A DNA stretch of 64,000 nt, from assembly GCA_032358255.1 (NCBI GenBank), contig JAULBX010026941.1:1-64000 (forward strand), in the 5' to 3' direction. The notes beneath the pieces were generated by a model. That model ran no database searches. It worked only from the letters and a program-made list of their open reading frames with translations, and was not told where the DNA came from. This DNA comes from Heterotrichella gracilis. Lineage: Eukaryota > Sar > Xanthophyceae > Tribonematales > Xanthonemataceae. Below are positions 38,025 to 50,227 of this stretch, piece after piece. Both the position numbers and the translations under genes were made by a program. Within the stretch, counting starts at the first letter, position 1. Each line of letters opens with the position of its first letter.

Positions 38025-40788
38025 CTAGAAGAATCGCCATGGGTCCTGGTCTGGTGCTACGTAGTCCTGCACACACAACAGCCAATCTCAACAGGAGGTT
38101 GAACCAAGCAAAAGACGCCAGCTAGCTGGTGTTGTTTTTGAAAAGGACGTCAGACAGATGATGGCTTTTTTTTGTTGCAACAGTTGCATGCCTCACGTGA
38201 GAGCATTGGTCTAGGCCAGAGAGAGTGAGAGAGGGCAAGCCTGGAAGGCAGGTCCTTCCCGCACTCTTCCCCAACAGGTACTGGAACTGCTTTGCAAAAT
38301 ATCCAAGAATTTTTCATTTTGCACTCACCGCGGTTGTCTCCACCAGGCGGAAGGACTCCACTGCCTGCTTGAAGGCCGCCTCGTACTGGCCCTCGAAGAA
38401 GTCCTCGGGGCAGGTGAGGTTGAGGGTGTACAGGTAGGGCTGGCCATCCAGTGCTGCGCGCCAGCTGGTCACCGCCACCGCGTGGCGGTAGCTCTCCTTG
38501 GAGTTGGGGTTGCCAAGGTTGGGGGAGCCCTGCACGGCAAGGCGGTAATGGGGGTCACGTTCGCATGCCAGTAGCCTTGGTGAGAGGTGGGGTTGTCCCA
38601 AGCTGCTTTCCCCGCATTTCCTATCCATATGTACTCTGGTGATCAGAAGCTCCTCACCTGTGACGTGTGCTTACACACCCAGTAGGTGTGGCCGTCACGG
38701 TCCACACGTTTAGCGCTGAGGATTAGGGTAATTAGGGTTTAGGGAGCACGGCCCTCCTCACCTGCGACGTGTGCTCATACACCCAGTAGGTCTTGCCGCC
38801 CCGCTCCACAGCCTTGGCGTACTCGATGTTGTTGAGCGCCACCCGCTGTCCCGTGGACACGCGGGCAGTGGAGCGGTCTGTCAGCACCTGCATGGCAACC
38901 TCACGCGGCTTCCACTCATCGGGGGAGCGGTCCTGCAGGCAAATGGACAATTAAGTTGAATTATTCAGAACAAATTATATTATATTATGTTAAATCTAAT
39001 ATAACTTTGTTAAATGTTCAGTTAATCAACATAGAAATGTTTAACAATGCTTGTGAGTGTATAATTACTCAAAGCATCAACTGCTTCTAACTCCGACCCT
39101 GAACATCAGATATCGAAAATTGATCCGCAGTTGACAAAAAACAATGCTATTTGAGATCGCTCTGACAAAGTGCACAGTCGCCACAGCTACACTTCCACCA
39201 GCCCATTCCCCTGCTTGCACTGCGCCTTGGGGCGCATCAGCTCATCTTGAGGAGCCCTGCCGGTGGCCCCACAAACACGCTGTAAATCACTTTGCTGATG
39301 AAGTCCACCAGCTCGCACACGATGCAGTATGCCTACATTAAACCCTTCGACATCTCAAACCTTGGCCTGGAAGAATATTAGTCAAACCCGCAACCTCTAT
39401 TACTCCACACTGTCAACATGCTAATTTCTGAAACACTGCCCTAGTCACACCTCACCTTGAGCAAACCTGCCGGGGGCCCCACAGACACGCTGTAGGTGAC
39501 CTTGCTGATGAAGTCAACCAGCTCGCATACGATGCGCTGGCGGGCGTCTGCGGTGAGGGGCGCCGCCGAAGAATACCGCTCGGGCTGGCGGCTGGTGATG
39601 AGGTTGAGGGGCGTGCCGGTGGTGGTGGTGGTGGGGTAGTCGAAGGAGTAGGCCAGCAGGGGGTCGTACAGGGTGGTGAACTGTGGTAAATTGGGAAACG
39701 GGGGGGTTGCGACACGGCAGGCTAATGGTGGTGGCGGTGCTGGTGGTGGTGGTGATCATTCCAGGGGGAGGTGTGTGGGCATACGTGTGGGGGGCCACAT
39801 GTTGAGCTCAACAGGAGTGAATCAGTTCAGTGCAGGGCTGTGACTACTAGGTGCACATATGGGGCTCTACCACTGCCTGCTGTCCAGGCAGGGTCAAAGA
39901 GCTTCACTGGGTTGGTGGGCAGGCATATATGGTTTGGGCGAGGTTCTTGCAGGCCTATGCTTGCACGCAAAAGAAAGGTTGTTCATGCTTGCTTTATGCT
40001 TGTATATGCTATACATGGCACACTTGTTTATTGGTACCTTTGCAGATGGTGGTGGTGGCGGTGGTGGCGGCGCTGCTTCCGCTGCCTCAACTGGCTCCGC
40101 CACCTCTGCAACCTCCACAGCAACCTCCTCTGAAGCAGCTGGCTGTGCGGCTGCGAGCCCAGCCACCGCAGCCAGGAGGGCGGCCTGTAGTAGCTGCCTC
40201 CTACCTGCCTCTGGCACTGCTGCAGGTGTGTGGGGGATTCGGTCAGGCAACTCTTCTTGCTCTATTTGTTACTATACAAGTCGAGTTCACGGAAATTGGT
40301 AGTTGTGGGCTGTGCATCTCTGACAACCAGTCTGGCTGTACACTTAATATGCCGCAACTAACTACTGCCACCAGGTTGGCATCATGTGTGTGTGGCATGT
40401 GCGCGAGATGTAGACTATGTGCACGCCCCTTGCAACTATTCACGAGCCAAACAGAGTGCGCCTCGCTGTAGATACACAACTAAAAACTGTTCCTGCTGTA
40501 TTGCAGCGTTTTATAGGCCCACTGTTAGATGAGTAGTAGACGTTTTTGATGGCACAGACTGTCTAGCAGGAAATCACCTGGATGCCGCTGCGAGTGGCCT
40601 TGTTGGCTGCTTGTTGGCTGATTGCCTGACGAACAGTGTACGGGGCTGGCTGGTACTCGCCAGCCGGAGGTGTGTGGCGCCTTGAAGCGGGGTAGCACTG
40701 GGGATCGACCCAGCATGCCGTGGGGGCGGCTGCTAGAGAGTGGACCCACCATCGCCACTGCGTGACCGCTACAGAGCTGCGTGTTCAT
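38025..40788 (-). CDS. PsbP-domain thylakoid lumen protein
   Basis: Exons: 40788-40578, 40219-40038, 39680-39456, 38932-38762, 38529-38329, 38066-38025; phases close on 343 residues. An alternative start at 40752 would shorten it by 12. The N-terminus looks like a chloroplast transit peptide (MVGPLSSSRPHGMLGRSP) and is followed by a twin-arginine thylakoid signal (GRRQLLQAALLAAVAGLAAA), so import to the lumen by the cpTat route is likely. A Glu/Ala/Pro linker leads to the PsbP fold: LYDPLLAYSFDYP, DFISKVTYSVSVGPP, KTYWVYEHTSQ, RHAVAVTSWRAALDGQPYLY and QAVESFRLVE. PsbP relatives help assemble or stabilise photosystem II or other thylakoid complexes; which one this serves cannot be told. It ends in DPWRFF. 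Decayed copies of two exon edges lie in introns at 39239-39327 and 38657-38705. Confidence 0.87.
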
Positions 40789-41735
40789 AATATGTTTGTT
40801 GATATATACACGACACCGTGGTGCGCAGTACTTGTTTGTGAACGCTGTTGGGTCTGTACACACTGCAGGACAAATGGATACTCGTCGATTGAATAGCTTT
40901 GTGACCGATGCTACCTTGTGCTCAATAACAGACAACTTCTAACACTTCACAGTGCGGTTTAAATCCAAACGCTGTGGCCCTTGATTGTTCTTGGTCGATG
41001 TGCTCTGATGGATAAGGTTTATCCAGAAAATATGAAATTGTAAGCCTTTTTATTTAAAAACGTGCGCACTCTTCTTTGTCGTGGACAGCTTCACTGTATG
41101 TAGCCCACTGACTTTGCAAAGTCTAAAGTTGCTGGGATTTGAGCTGTCACAAGGTGTGGTTGCAAGTAAACAACGAGTCAATCAGTAATGCATAAAAATT
41201 GCATGCATGCATCAGTAATGAATCGCGCTGTATACACAGTGCCTCGCCTAGGTTTATAACGTGGCGCCTGCAAACTTGTGGCAATCTATTTATGTCAGGA
41301 CTTAACATCATATACATGCAGGTCGCTCCTGCACCCTTAGATCGCCTCTGTGCATTTCGTGATGGCTAGCTATGAGCTCAACTCTTCCTGTAACCTGCAG
41401 GAAGTCGAGAGCAACAAGCCAGGTGTCCCCAGATAAGGGGTATGATCACCCTTGCCTCTGCTTGATGGCACTTTGCCTTTTCACAGCGACGCGCCCACAG
41501 CAATGTCCTTGCTGCGCTTCACAGTAATAAAACCGCCTGGCCAGCAGCTAGCACATACCCAGCAGGGGGCAAACCTCAGGTGACGGTTGCTCAGCTACTT
41601 GACTTTGATTCTATCTGTTCCAAACAGGACCAAGCATAGTTAACCGCTTCTTGTTTACATATTTGTACTGCCCACTACAGGCAAAACAGTTGCTCAAGAG
41701 GACTTCGGCGGCAACGAGCACCAGCGGGTTGCGCC
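40789..41735. promoter_or_regulatory. bidirectional intergenic region PsbP-like / MutT
   Basis: This 947-bp region lies between divergent start codons and must hold both promoters. It is comparatively AT-rich and includes a GCATGCATGCATC run near 41202. No specific element could be named. Confidence 0.5.
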
Positions 41736-43479
41736 ATGTCTGCACAAAAGACAGACACTGAAGGTACCATACCAGCGCCCACGTGCAGGCACTACTGGTA
41801 AATAGGGTGTGTGCACATCTTGAGTAATAGGGTTTCTTTTAGGGTTCAAATCCTGGCTTTCACCTGATGCGTTGCGCCCAATTGACTGGCATGGTGATTG
41901 GGCAACCTTGTTAAAAATTGGGCTGCCGTGCATGAGCCTGGCATCTCAACATTTTGGATGGTGCCGATGAGTACTGGCATGATGGCTTGACAATATGATT
42001 GCCCTGTCTGCACTACTGCCTGGCGCCTGTGGCTGCCGATGCTCACGCCACCATACTAGGACTGCAACCACCACTACACAAGGTTACCACCAATGTCACA
42101 TGGTTGCCTACTTGCAGGCGGTGGGATGCGGGTGGTGATGGTGGTGGCGGCAGCACTGCAGGACGGGGAGGGGCGGGTGCTGCTGGCGCAGCGGCCAGCG
42201 GGCAAGCCAATGGCAGGGCTGTGGGAGTTCCCAGGTGGCAAGGTGGGTGGCAGGAACAACCTGGGGAATGCACGCAGTGAGTAAGGCCATGCGGCAGGAT
42301 CATGTGCGTGCCCCATTCAAGGATTTCCAGCAGAGATGAGCTCACATTACGCCTTGGTGCATGCGCGGTATGTTGCAGTATTGCCTTGAACACAGCAGCC
42401 TGTTGTCTGTTGCATCAGATGCATGCACACCTTGCTGTGTCCCCCAATGCGGAGGCTTATTGTCGTTTTTAACTTACAAGTTTGCTGTTGCTTACCGTGG
42501 CTATGTGTGTCCCTGCTGCTTGTACGTTGTATTATTGTCTATGTACCTGTCTGTGCATGCAGGTCACTGGTCCTCCTTTTACCTTGTGTGGCTGTGTGCG
42601 TGTATGCAGATGGAGCCCGGGGAGACGCCAGAGCGTGCGCTGTGCAGGGAGCTGGAGGAGGAGTTGGGGATACAGGTAGCAATCATGGGGACCGGAATTC
42701 AAGCTAGATAATTGTCCTTTTGTTGATATGCATAGATTTTCCAGCTTCAGCTTGGTTCTGTCCTGTGCATACATTGAGCCATGTGGTTGGAACCGAGGCT
42801 TGCAGCACTGTTCCTGCCTGCCCACGGTGCAGCTAGTTGCATGTAGAGGGATGTACATTTGGACAATATATATACTACAGCAGCATCACGCAGATATTGA
42901 TGATGCATACACTGATCGTGTTGATTTATTGCAGGTTTCAGAGGGTGATTTGGAGCCAATCACGTTTGCATCGCACACGTATGAGAAATTCCATCTCCTG
43001 ATGCCGCTGTATGGTGAGTGACATCACCCATACCAACTTCAAGAGGGATTGGTGGAATCAGCTGCATGTCATTATGTGTGTATTTCCATACTATCCCCTC
43101 AAAAGCATTGTTTGATCACCCAGGGCATCAATGGTAACAGCTGCATGCGATTGTGTGGTCTCTTATTTTCCCATAAAAATAAATATGTTAGTCATCTGGA
43201 GGCATCAATGGTATCCTGGCCACAAGTCCTTTTGTGTGTACTTGCATCCTCCTGACATGATGGGCACAGCAACTGAGGCATGCATTCCCTTGCGCAGCAT
43301 GTCGGCGGTGGCAAGGTAAGGTCACCAGTGTCGAGGGACAGCAGTTCACATGGGCAGCAGCAGAGGACCTCCCCTCTTTCCCAATGCCCGCAGCTGACAT
43401 CCCTCTAATCGAACCTGTACAACGGACGTTGCAGCAAACTGTGGCAGCGAAGCAGCTTTCAGCCAGCGTGGTGCATTAA
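41736..43479 (+). CDS. MutT-type Nudix hydrolase (8-oxo-dGTP diphosphatase family)
   Basis: Exons: 41736-41763, 42118-42242, 42610-42675, 42935-43013, 43298-43479, giving 159 residues. The short first exon (MSAQKTDTEG) joins in phase to the second; translation could instead begin at the in-frame ATG at 42126. The Nudix box is assembled across the exon 2/3 junction: GGKMEPGETPERALCRELEEELG, with the REx2EE glutamates that bind metal. The flanks match bacterial MutT: VLLAQRPAGKPMAGLWEFPGGK before it, FHLLMPLYACRRWQG and FPMPAADIPLI after it. The reaction expected is hydrolysis of oxidised dGTP to the monophosphate, protecting the nucleotide pool. No clear organelle targeting peptide is visible. 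It is divergent from the PsbP-like gene. Confidence 0.92.
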
Positions 43480-43960
43480 CACCGTACAGTGGTGGCATTG
43501 CTATTTAGCCATGGAGCATAGGATAACTTTGTCCAAGGTCACTCAGCCAGTCTGGCAACGGAGTCAAATAATTCTACCAGACACTTTTGTTACTGTGGCT
43601 CATCAAATTGAGAGCATGCTAGCAGCAGACAGCTGGGTATAGCATTGCAATACACATTTTACTTTACAGCCAGATTCTCACAATGTACATCATCAGCAGC
43701 CATATCACTGTTCTGCCATGTGCAGATGGCCACAGTTTATGAGCAACACAACTAGCAACACAAAGTGGCTGCAATGTCAACAGTCTGATACCAAGGTGTC
43801 AATGGCCCAGCACAGCCCTTCCCATGGTACAGGCAAGCTTCCATCCATGCCACACACATTGATCACTTCACCCACAACACACAATAGATCGTCAGAAAAA
43901 CCACCCTAAGGGTTTACAAGCTTCCCCACACACACAACAGAAGGTCAGATGCCCAGCCCT
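43480..43960. other. convergent 3' region
   Basis: The 481 bp between the MutT stop and the stop of the small charged protein hold both 3' UTRs. A TGTAA lies on the minus strand at 43918-43914. No gene was recognised. Confidence 0.55.
43914..43918 (-). terminator. TGTAA poly(A)-type signal
   Basis: TGTAA on the minus strand, 43 bases after the stop codon of the small charged protein gene, at a distance usual for green-algal 3' ends. Confidence 0.5.
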
Positions 43961-44821
43961 TCATGCTGACTGCTCTTTGGGCGGCTTGTAGTCGGGGTCC
44001 GCCTTCTCAGCGGCAGCGTTGATTCTGTCAGCCTCCTTGTCCCCCATCTCCAGCTGCTCATTCACAGCAGGCTGGTCGTTGCGCTCCAGCTCCCACTTGG
44101 CAGCCTCCTGCTCGGAGCTGTAGTCATGCTTGCCGCCGCTGCCTGCGCAAGGGAAGAATGGGGCTCAGCAAGCTGTAAAGGGTGTTGAAGACTTGGGTCT
44201 CAGCAAGCAGCAATGACCAGAAGGTAGAGCTGCCGGAAAGGACGTTGACTTGACCCCAGTGCCAATGGCATGGGCTGCAACTGGAGCATTTGAGAGGAAT
44301 TTGGAGGAGATATTTTGCTTGTGCTTTCATAAATCGCAATGGCCCATTTGCTTAAGAGGACAATCATGTACCGCTCCGTGGTCGATAGTGCCAGCCCTAC
44401 ATGCGCACTGCCAGGGTGCACTGCCCTGTCAAACTAGGTATATAATACTATGCCTTTGGCGTCTGTTTTCTTTTCTTTTCTGTTGCTGCATGATGTTGAA
44501 AATCCATGATGTTTGCGCGTGCCTGACAAGGCTATGCCCTGTCTTGGAACTCCAGACTGCACCCTCCTGGCCAGTAGCACTTACACCGTGAATGCTAACA
44601 CACTATGCTAACACACCGTGAATGCTAACACACTTACACCGTGAATGAGTGCACTGCACGCAATGCACAAGTGAAGAACAAGTAGCTGGCCCAATTATGT
44701 AATATAATAAAAAAATGGCATTTTTATAGAGAAAGGTTCTTGGCCATGGTGATGGTGTTGCTGCTCGTACAGTACCTGCATGCGACCTGTTGTCCCCTGG
44801 GCCAGACTTGTTGTCCGACAT
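43961..44821 (-). CDS. small charged hydrophilic protein, 75 residues
   Basis: Two exons, 44821-44776 and 44142-43961, joined in phase 1. The product has no hydrophobic segment and is rich in Asp, Glu, Lys and Asn: it starts MSDNKSGPGDNRSHAG, continues KHDYSSEQEAAKWELERND, and ends KADPDYKPPKEQSA. A central amphipathic or coiled segment (AAKWELERNDQPAVNEQLE) is likely helical. I do not recognise the family. The composition resembles LEA-like or other small stress proteins, but nothing in the context supports a specific role. Support for the gene is the exact phase match, good GT and AG sites, the single Met start and a TGTAA signal after the stop. Confidence 0.72.
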
Positions 44822-46636
44822 GTTGTCAGCGACGTAAGTAGACTCAGTACTTCGGAGGTAACCTTTGCCTTGTGGTAGCAAGCGCGGGGCTGTCTGCGGT
44901 ATCTGTTCCTTTCTCAAGTGCTCAGCAAACTCTCAGTCTTTTACCAATCTTCGATACGTCGGTCTAGCAATCTGATGTTCTAACATCGTGTGGGCAACGG
45001 TTACTGTATGTATATGTACAAGCTCTTCACGAACCTGAACCTTTGGCCGAAAGCAGTGAAATCGTGTGGCAAAGGTCGAACATGCGTCAGTCCGACTCGT
45101 CTGGTTGCACAGCCGTGCACGTAGACCGATCACGCTGTGCAGCTGCTTGCGGGCTTTCACGGAATTGCTCAGAAGTGATGTCGCCGTCCTCGGGATGCAC
45201 TGCCGAAGCTCCGGGCAATGCACCACCAAAGGCTGGGATTCCGTGGCCACTTGCGTGGCCACCGTACTATTCCTTGACGAATGTGCCTGGCAGCCATTGA
45301 CAAAACCCCTCAGGGCATGCATGAAACCCTAGGGATCTGGTTGCGACAGCTCAATTTGCCCCAGTCCCAAGTCTTTGGGAGCTTGTTGTGTCAGCGTATG
45401 CCTCCATCAGGCAATATTCGATGTTTCACCACTGGTCAAAATGTTGATGATCAACTAATTGATCATCAGTTAGTCCCAAGTATGAGTCATGGCATTGCCA
45501 CCTACTGAAGTAGGATCCCGCAGGTCCCAATGGGAGCCCCTACCAAATGCATCCATGGCAAGCATGCACTCCATCACTGGCTAGTCCATGTGCAGTGTAA
45601 AAGCATGTATACATACGCCATGCCTGCCTCACCGTGTATTAGTTGGCGGTTGCATGTGCATCATGATTGTTGCGCAACAGCAATAATTATTAAATAGCGT
45701 AGACCCGGGTATTACCAACTTGGAGCACAATCATTGCGGCATGCGACTGACATTGTCGAACTTTGCATTTATTTGATGGACCAGCTCCACTCAGTGGTAC
45801 CGTCGCCAATGCAGCACAATGCCATCAAGCTTCTGACCAAATTGGATTGAATCGACGCCTCATGATTTCTCTGCAGCAGCTACGTGTGCTTTCGCTACAT
45901 TGCCAACCACCAATAAACCAAGGATTTGCATTGTGACTGTCACAGCAGGCCCAAAAGTACTCCCCGCACTGTCATCATCATCACGGCACTCCAAAATGAC
46001 GCACCCCAACGCAAAATAGGTGCACTCAATGTTGCGTGTCACCACGCACACTGTGGCATCACATCAATGAGCCAACATGGTCTTAATAGGTATGAACATG
46101 GCATGCCCAATGCGCCATCCCGCAGAATACTGCACATCCCTTTCTATGTCTAGATCATACAGTGCATTGTGGCTGAAAAATGGAAGAATAAGCAATGCGT
46201 TCGTGATATTAACATGCTGAGCACCTCCCAGCGAGTGTTGCATGCGTATACGATGTATGAGTGCACATGCGCAACGCAGGGCACACCAAGTTAAAACAAC
46301 ACTAATTAACACCTGCAAACCGCAGATTGTGCCATAGCCTTTGGCGCAGTGCCTGCTTTATGCAACCACGATGATACCAGACCAGGCCGCCTTCCAAAAA
46401 CCGACAATGTCTAGCGCTGTACCATCTGGCGCTCTCTAACACCCACACAGCGGAATGAGCTTGTGCTATAGCAGTTCAATTTCTTAAGCAAGTAGGCGTA
46501 CCCATCCCATCCCCAACGTGCCTGGTCCCCACACATGACCACAGTCCCAGGGTTAATGTGCACCCTCAAACCCCACCAGCATGCGCAGCCAAACCCTCCC
46601 CACCCCCACGCCCTCCCAGCACCCCGCACCCCCGCC
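44822..46636. other. intergenic region; no gene recognised
   Basis: This 1.8-kb stretch lies between the start of the small charged protein and the 3' end of SufB. Opposed open frames (45043-45300 plus, 44933-45322 minus) overlap with no family match. A perfect 10-bp palindrome with a 4-base spacer lies at 45445-45468. Confidence 0.55.
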
Positions 46637-49600
46637 TCACCCCACCGACCCCTCCAGCTTGAGGCTCATGAGCTGGTTCACCTCCGCGGCAAACTCCAGC
46701 GGCAGCTCGTTGAACACCTCCCTGCAAAACCCGCTGATGATCATGCCCACCGCCTCCTCCATGGCCACGCCGCGCTGCTGGAAATAGAACAGCTGGTCCT
46801 CGCCGATCTTGCTGGTGGAGGCCTCGTGCTCAACCCTTGCAGAGGGCTCGCGCACCTGGGGCAAGAGGAGTGGTTATTTGAGGACAAAGGAAGCGAAAAA
46901 GGGCAAAAGGGTTGGGGTTGGGTAGGAGGCGGAGGAGGGGGCTGCATGGGAGGTGCTGCATGGGCATTAGGCGATGTTGCACATGGGGTGGAGCGCTGTT
47001 GAAGGTTTCGATAATGGTCACAACGGTAAGTCTGGATATGGACATGCTCATGATCATGATCACCTGGGCAAGAGAACCAACAGGCACCTGTATGGGGCCA
47101 TGCATTTACACATGCACATGCAGTGCCAGACCAAGCCCATTGCCGCATGCACTTGCCTGGATGTATGGGTATGTATTGGCCGCCGCCCCATCGCCAATTA
47201 GCATGGAATCGCACTGCGAGTTGTTGCGTGCGCCAGTTGCTGAGGGCTGGATCTGCAGCAGCACAAAGGGCACGCGTCACACAAGGGTGCAGCAGGTGTG
47301 GCTCACGCCTATATACTTATGTCAAATTTCTGCACAAATACGAATGCATATATTCAACCTGTGTAAATGATTCCACAGGCGCACAACCCCACAGATGTCA
47401 CGCCCAACCAAACTCTTTTGACCACAAATTTGTGACAGCAACCGCACAAATGCATTTAATATGAGTGCCCACATGGCGCTCATCCTGCCCACCCCTCTTG
47501 GTGACATCAAAATACATGCAGGATAGTGATGCATTTGTGGCATCACCAAACACATCTTGTGGGTATACCCTTGCATGTCTCGCCTGCACCAGCCCCAGTG
47601 CCTGGCGCTCCTCTCTTTTGGTGCATTGATATACACTAAGCCAGTATGTGTGACAGCGTGCATTTGCCCATGCGCTTTCATCCTGGCCACCCCACCTTAC
47701 CCAACACATGCAGCCCTGCAAACCCTGCCCCAGTGCATTTTCTACCCTACTGGCAAGCCCACACAGCTGCATGTCTCACCTGCACCAGTCCTCGGTACGC
47801 GTTCTGGCTCTGGCCCGCGGATATCCCCTTTGACACGATGCGTGACCGCGTGTTCTTGCCGATGTGCACCATCTTGGTGCCTGTGTCCGCCTGCTGGTGG
47901 TTGTTGGTCAGGGCAACTGAGTAAAATTCCCCGATGGAGCTGTCACCCTTGAGGACCACGCTAGGGTACTTCCATGTGATGGCAGACCCTGTCTCCACCT
48001 GTGGCACGGCATGCAATGGTTTTGGGTTTAGGGTAATTCCAGGTGACAGCGGACCCTGTCTCCACCTGTGGCGCGGCATGGAAGGCGTGGGGGGGGACAT
48101 GCAGCAGCATTGGGTGTGCACTCCAGAGCTTGGCAGCACACTTGCAGAGTGCGGTGCCCATATTCGTCCAGTGCGAGCATGGATCAAGCTGGGTTCTTCC
48201 CTCTAATGATGGCGTGCAAGACACAGCACCAAATCCCATCAGACCATGCTGCTGCAGCTGTCAGTGAGAGAGGCACAAGCCAGAATTACAGCCTCAGTTT
48301 GCATCAATGTACATACTGGTCCAGGCTGCACCACATCCCACCTGTGTCCAGGAGATCTTTGACCTGTCTCCATGGCAGATACCGCGCTTTGTGACAAAGT
48401 TGTAGATGCCCCCCTTGCCCTCCTCGTCGCCCGCGTACCAGTTCTGGACCGTGGAGTACTTGATTTCGGCGCCTGCGCCTGTCCACAGCTCCACCACCGC
48501 AGCGTGCAGCTGGAGGAGCCATAGGGTTTAGGGTTTAGGTTTATGATATAGCACAATCCCCCACTTCCACCAGTTAGGAAGCAGGACAACAATAGAAGTG
48601 GGTCTGGCAGCGCGGCTTGTGGGCCAATTATGGGGCCGGAGGGAGTGCATTGCACCCAGTTCAGGATGGGACTGCGCAAGGTGATGCCCCTCCAGGGAAC
48701 CAATCAGGGTTTTCAAGCATGAGGAAACACCCGAACAATAAGCCACCTGGGCGTAAAAGCACCCACAGATGCTTTTTATGTGCGCTGTGAAGCCCAATTG
48801 CCCACACCATACCTGGTTCCGATCATAGGCTGGTGCAGTGCACCCCTCCAGGTAGCTGACAAAGGCATCATCCTCGGCAATGATCAGCGTCCGCTCAAAC
48901 TGCACAAGCAAGGATGTGGTTGTAAGTATGGCTGCTGGTGTGGTTGTTAAAGACTGTTGCAATTGTTGAAGAAGCCTGCGTGGCGCAGAAAATGTGCAGT
49001 GCTGATACCCTTCTGGGTGCACTGCTGCAATGCATGTCTCAAAGGGCCCCAGATGCGCAACAGGGGATGGCAGTGGTGGTGGTGTGGGTCGTTGTATTGC
49101 ATCGCCACATACCTGCCCTGTCTCGCTGGCGTTGATCCTGAAGTATGTTGACAGCTCCATAGGGGAGCGCACACCCTTGGGCACAAACACAAAGGAGCCG
49201 TCCGAAAACACCGCCGAGTTGAGCGCAGCAAAGTAGTTGTCTGCGATGGGGACCTGCAGCACAGGGGGTGTGGGTTGCCACTGCTTACCAATGATCTTGC
49301 GCTGGGGTTCTGCTTCTGGCTGCTTTGCTGGAGAACCCCTCTCTACTACTTTACGTGGGATCAATACCCGCCACTGAACTGTGCAAGTGTTGGGCATGGA
49401 CGGCATGTCGCCACTGTTGGTGGGTGCGTTCCTCCGGGAGCATACAAGTAACTGTGATTGTATCTGCAACTGTAGCTGTAACCGTGGATGTGGTTGTATT
49501 AGTGACCTACCACGCTGCCCATGTACTTCTTGACCAGCTCTGGGTACTCCTTCACTGCCTCGGAGATGCTGCAGAAGATGACCCCCGCCTTGGCCAGCTC

Positions 49601-50227
49601 CCCCTTGAAGGTGGTAGCGATGGACACCGAGTCAAAGACTGCGTCCACCGCCACGTTTGCCAGGCGCTTCTGCTCGTTCAGGGGGATCCCCAGCTTGGCA
49701 AATGTCTCCAGCAGCTCTGGGTCCACCTCATCCAGGGATGCCTTCTGAGGTTTGAACTTGGGAGCTGAGTAGTAGCTGAGGTCTTGGAAGTCGATGCGTG
49801 GGTAGGTGTTGTCCGACCAGTCTGGCTCCTCCATGGTCAGCCACTTTCTGTATGCCCTCAGCCTGAACTCCAGCAACCACTCGGGCTCCTCCTTTTTGAG
49901 CGAGATGGCTCGCACCACGTCCTCGCTGAGCCCCTTGGGGAAGACGTCCGACTCGATGATGGTCTTGAAGCCATACTTGTAGGGCCGGTTGAGCAGCTTT
50001 TGGATCTCCCCCCTCTCGTCTGCAGCGGTGTCCTCTGCAACCTCTGAGGTGGCTGTGGCCATCACCCTGCCTCCCATGCGCAGCTGCTGCTGGGAACGGC
50101 TCCGTGCCTGGCGCAGCAGAGCAGACGTGGTACTGTGGCTCCTGCTTGGAAGCACCAGCTGCTTCACCCCGCCGCTGTGGTGTGTGTGTTGGGCCTGCGG
50201 GCAAGGCCCACCCATGGCGAACGACAT
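46637..50227 (-). CDS. SUFB: Fe-S cluster assembly scaffold SufB, plastid type
   Basis: Exons: 50227-49511, 49253-49113, 48899-48813, 48509-48342, 47998-47780, 47252-47157, 46855-46637; 548 residues, all junctions in phase. About 55 residues of Ser/Arg-rich leader ([18 protein letters not shown]) form a likely chloroplast transit peptide. The SufB body follows at typical length: [81 protein letters not shown], then [18 protein letters not shown], the beta-helix core, [16 protein letters not shown] and a C-terminal [14 protein letters not shown]. SufB forms the SufBC2D complex that assembles clusters for photosystem I and ferredoxins. Intron 6 has a GC donor. A second, intact-looking copy of the exon 5 acceptor lies at 48041-48080. 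Confidence 0.97.

Noticed and set aside
38701-38745. TTTAGGG-like runs as a sign of a chromosome end
   Set aside because: The runs are short, degenerate, in both orientations and lie inside introns of intact genes, so they are interstitial.
41843-41853. GGTTCAAATCC, a perfect tRNA B-box-like sequence
   Set aside because: No A box at the right distance and no acceptor stem; it lies in intron 1 of the MutT gene.
44933-45332. Opposed frames of 85-129 residues
   Set aside because: No recognisable family, no codon pattern favouring either strand, and they lie in a promoter-proximal gap.
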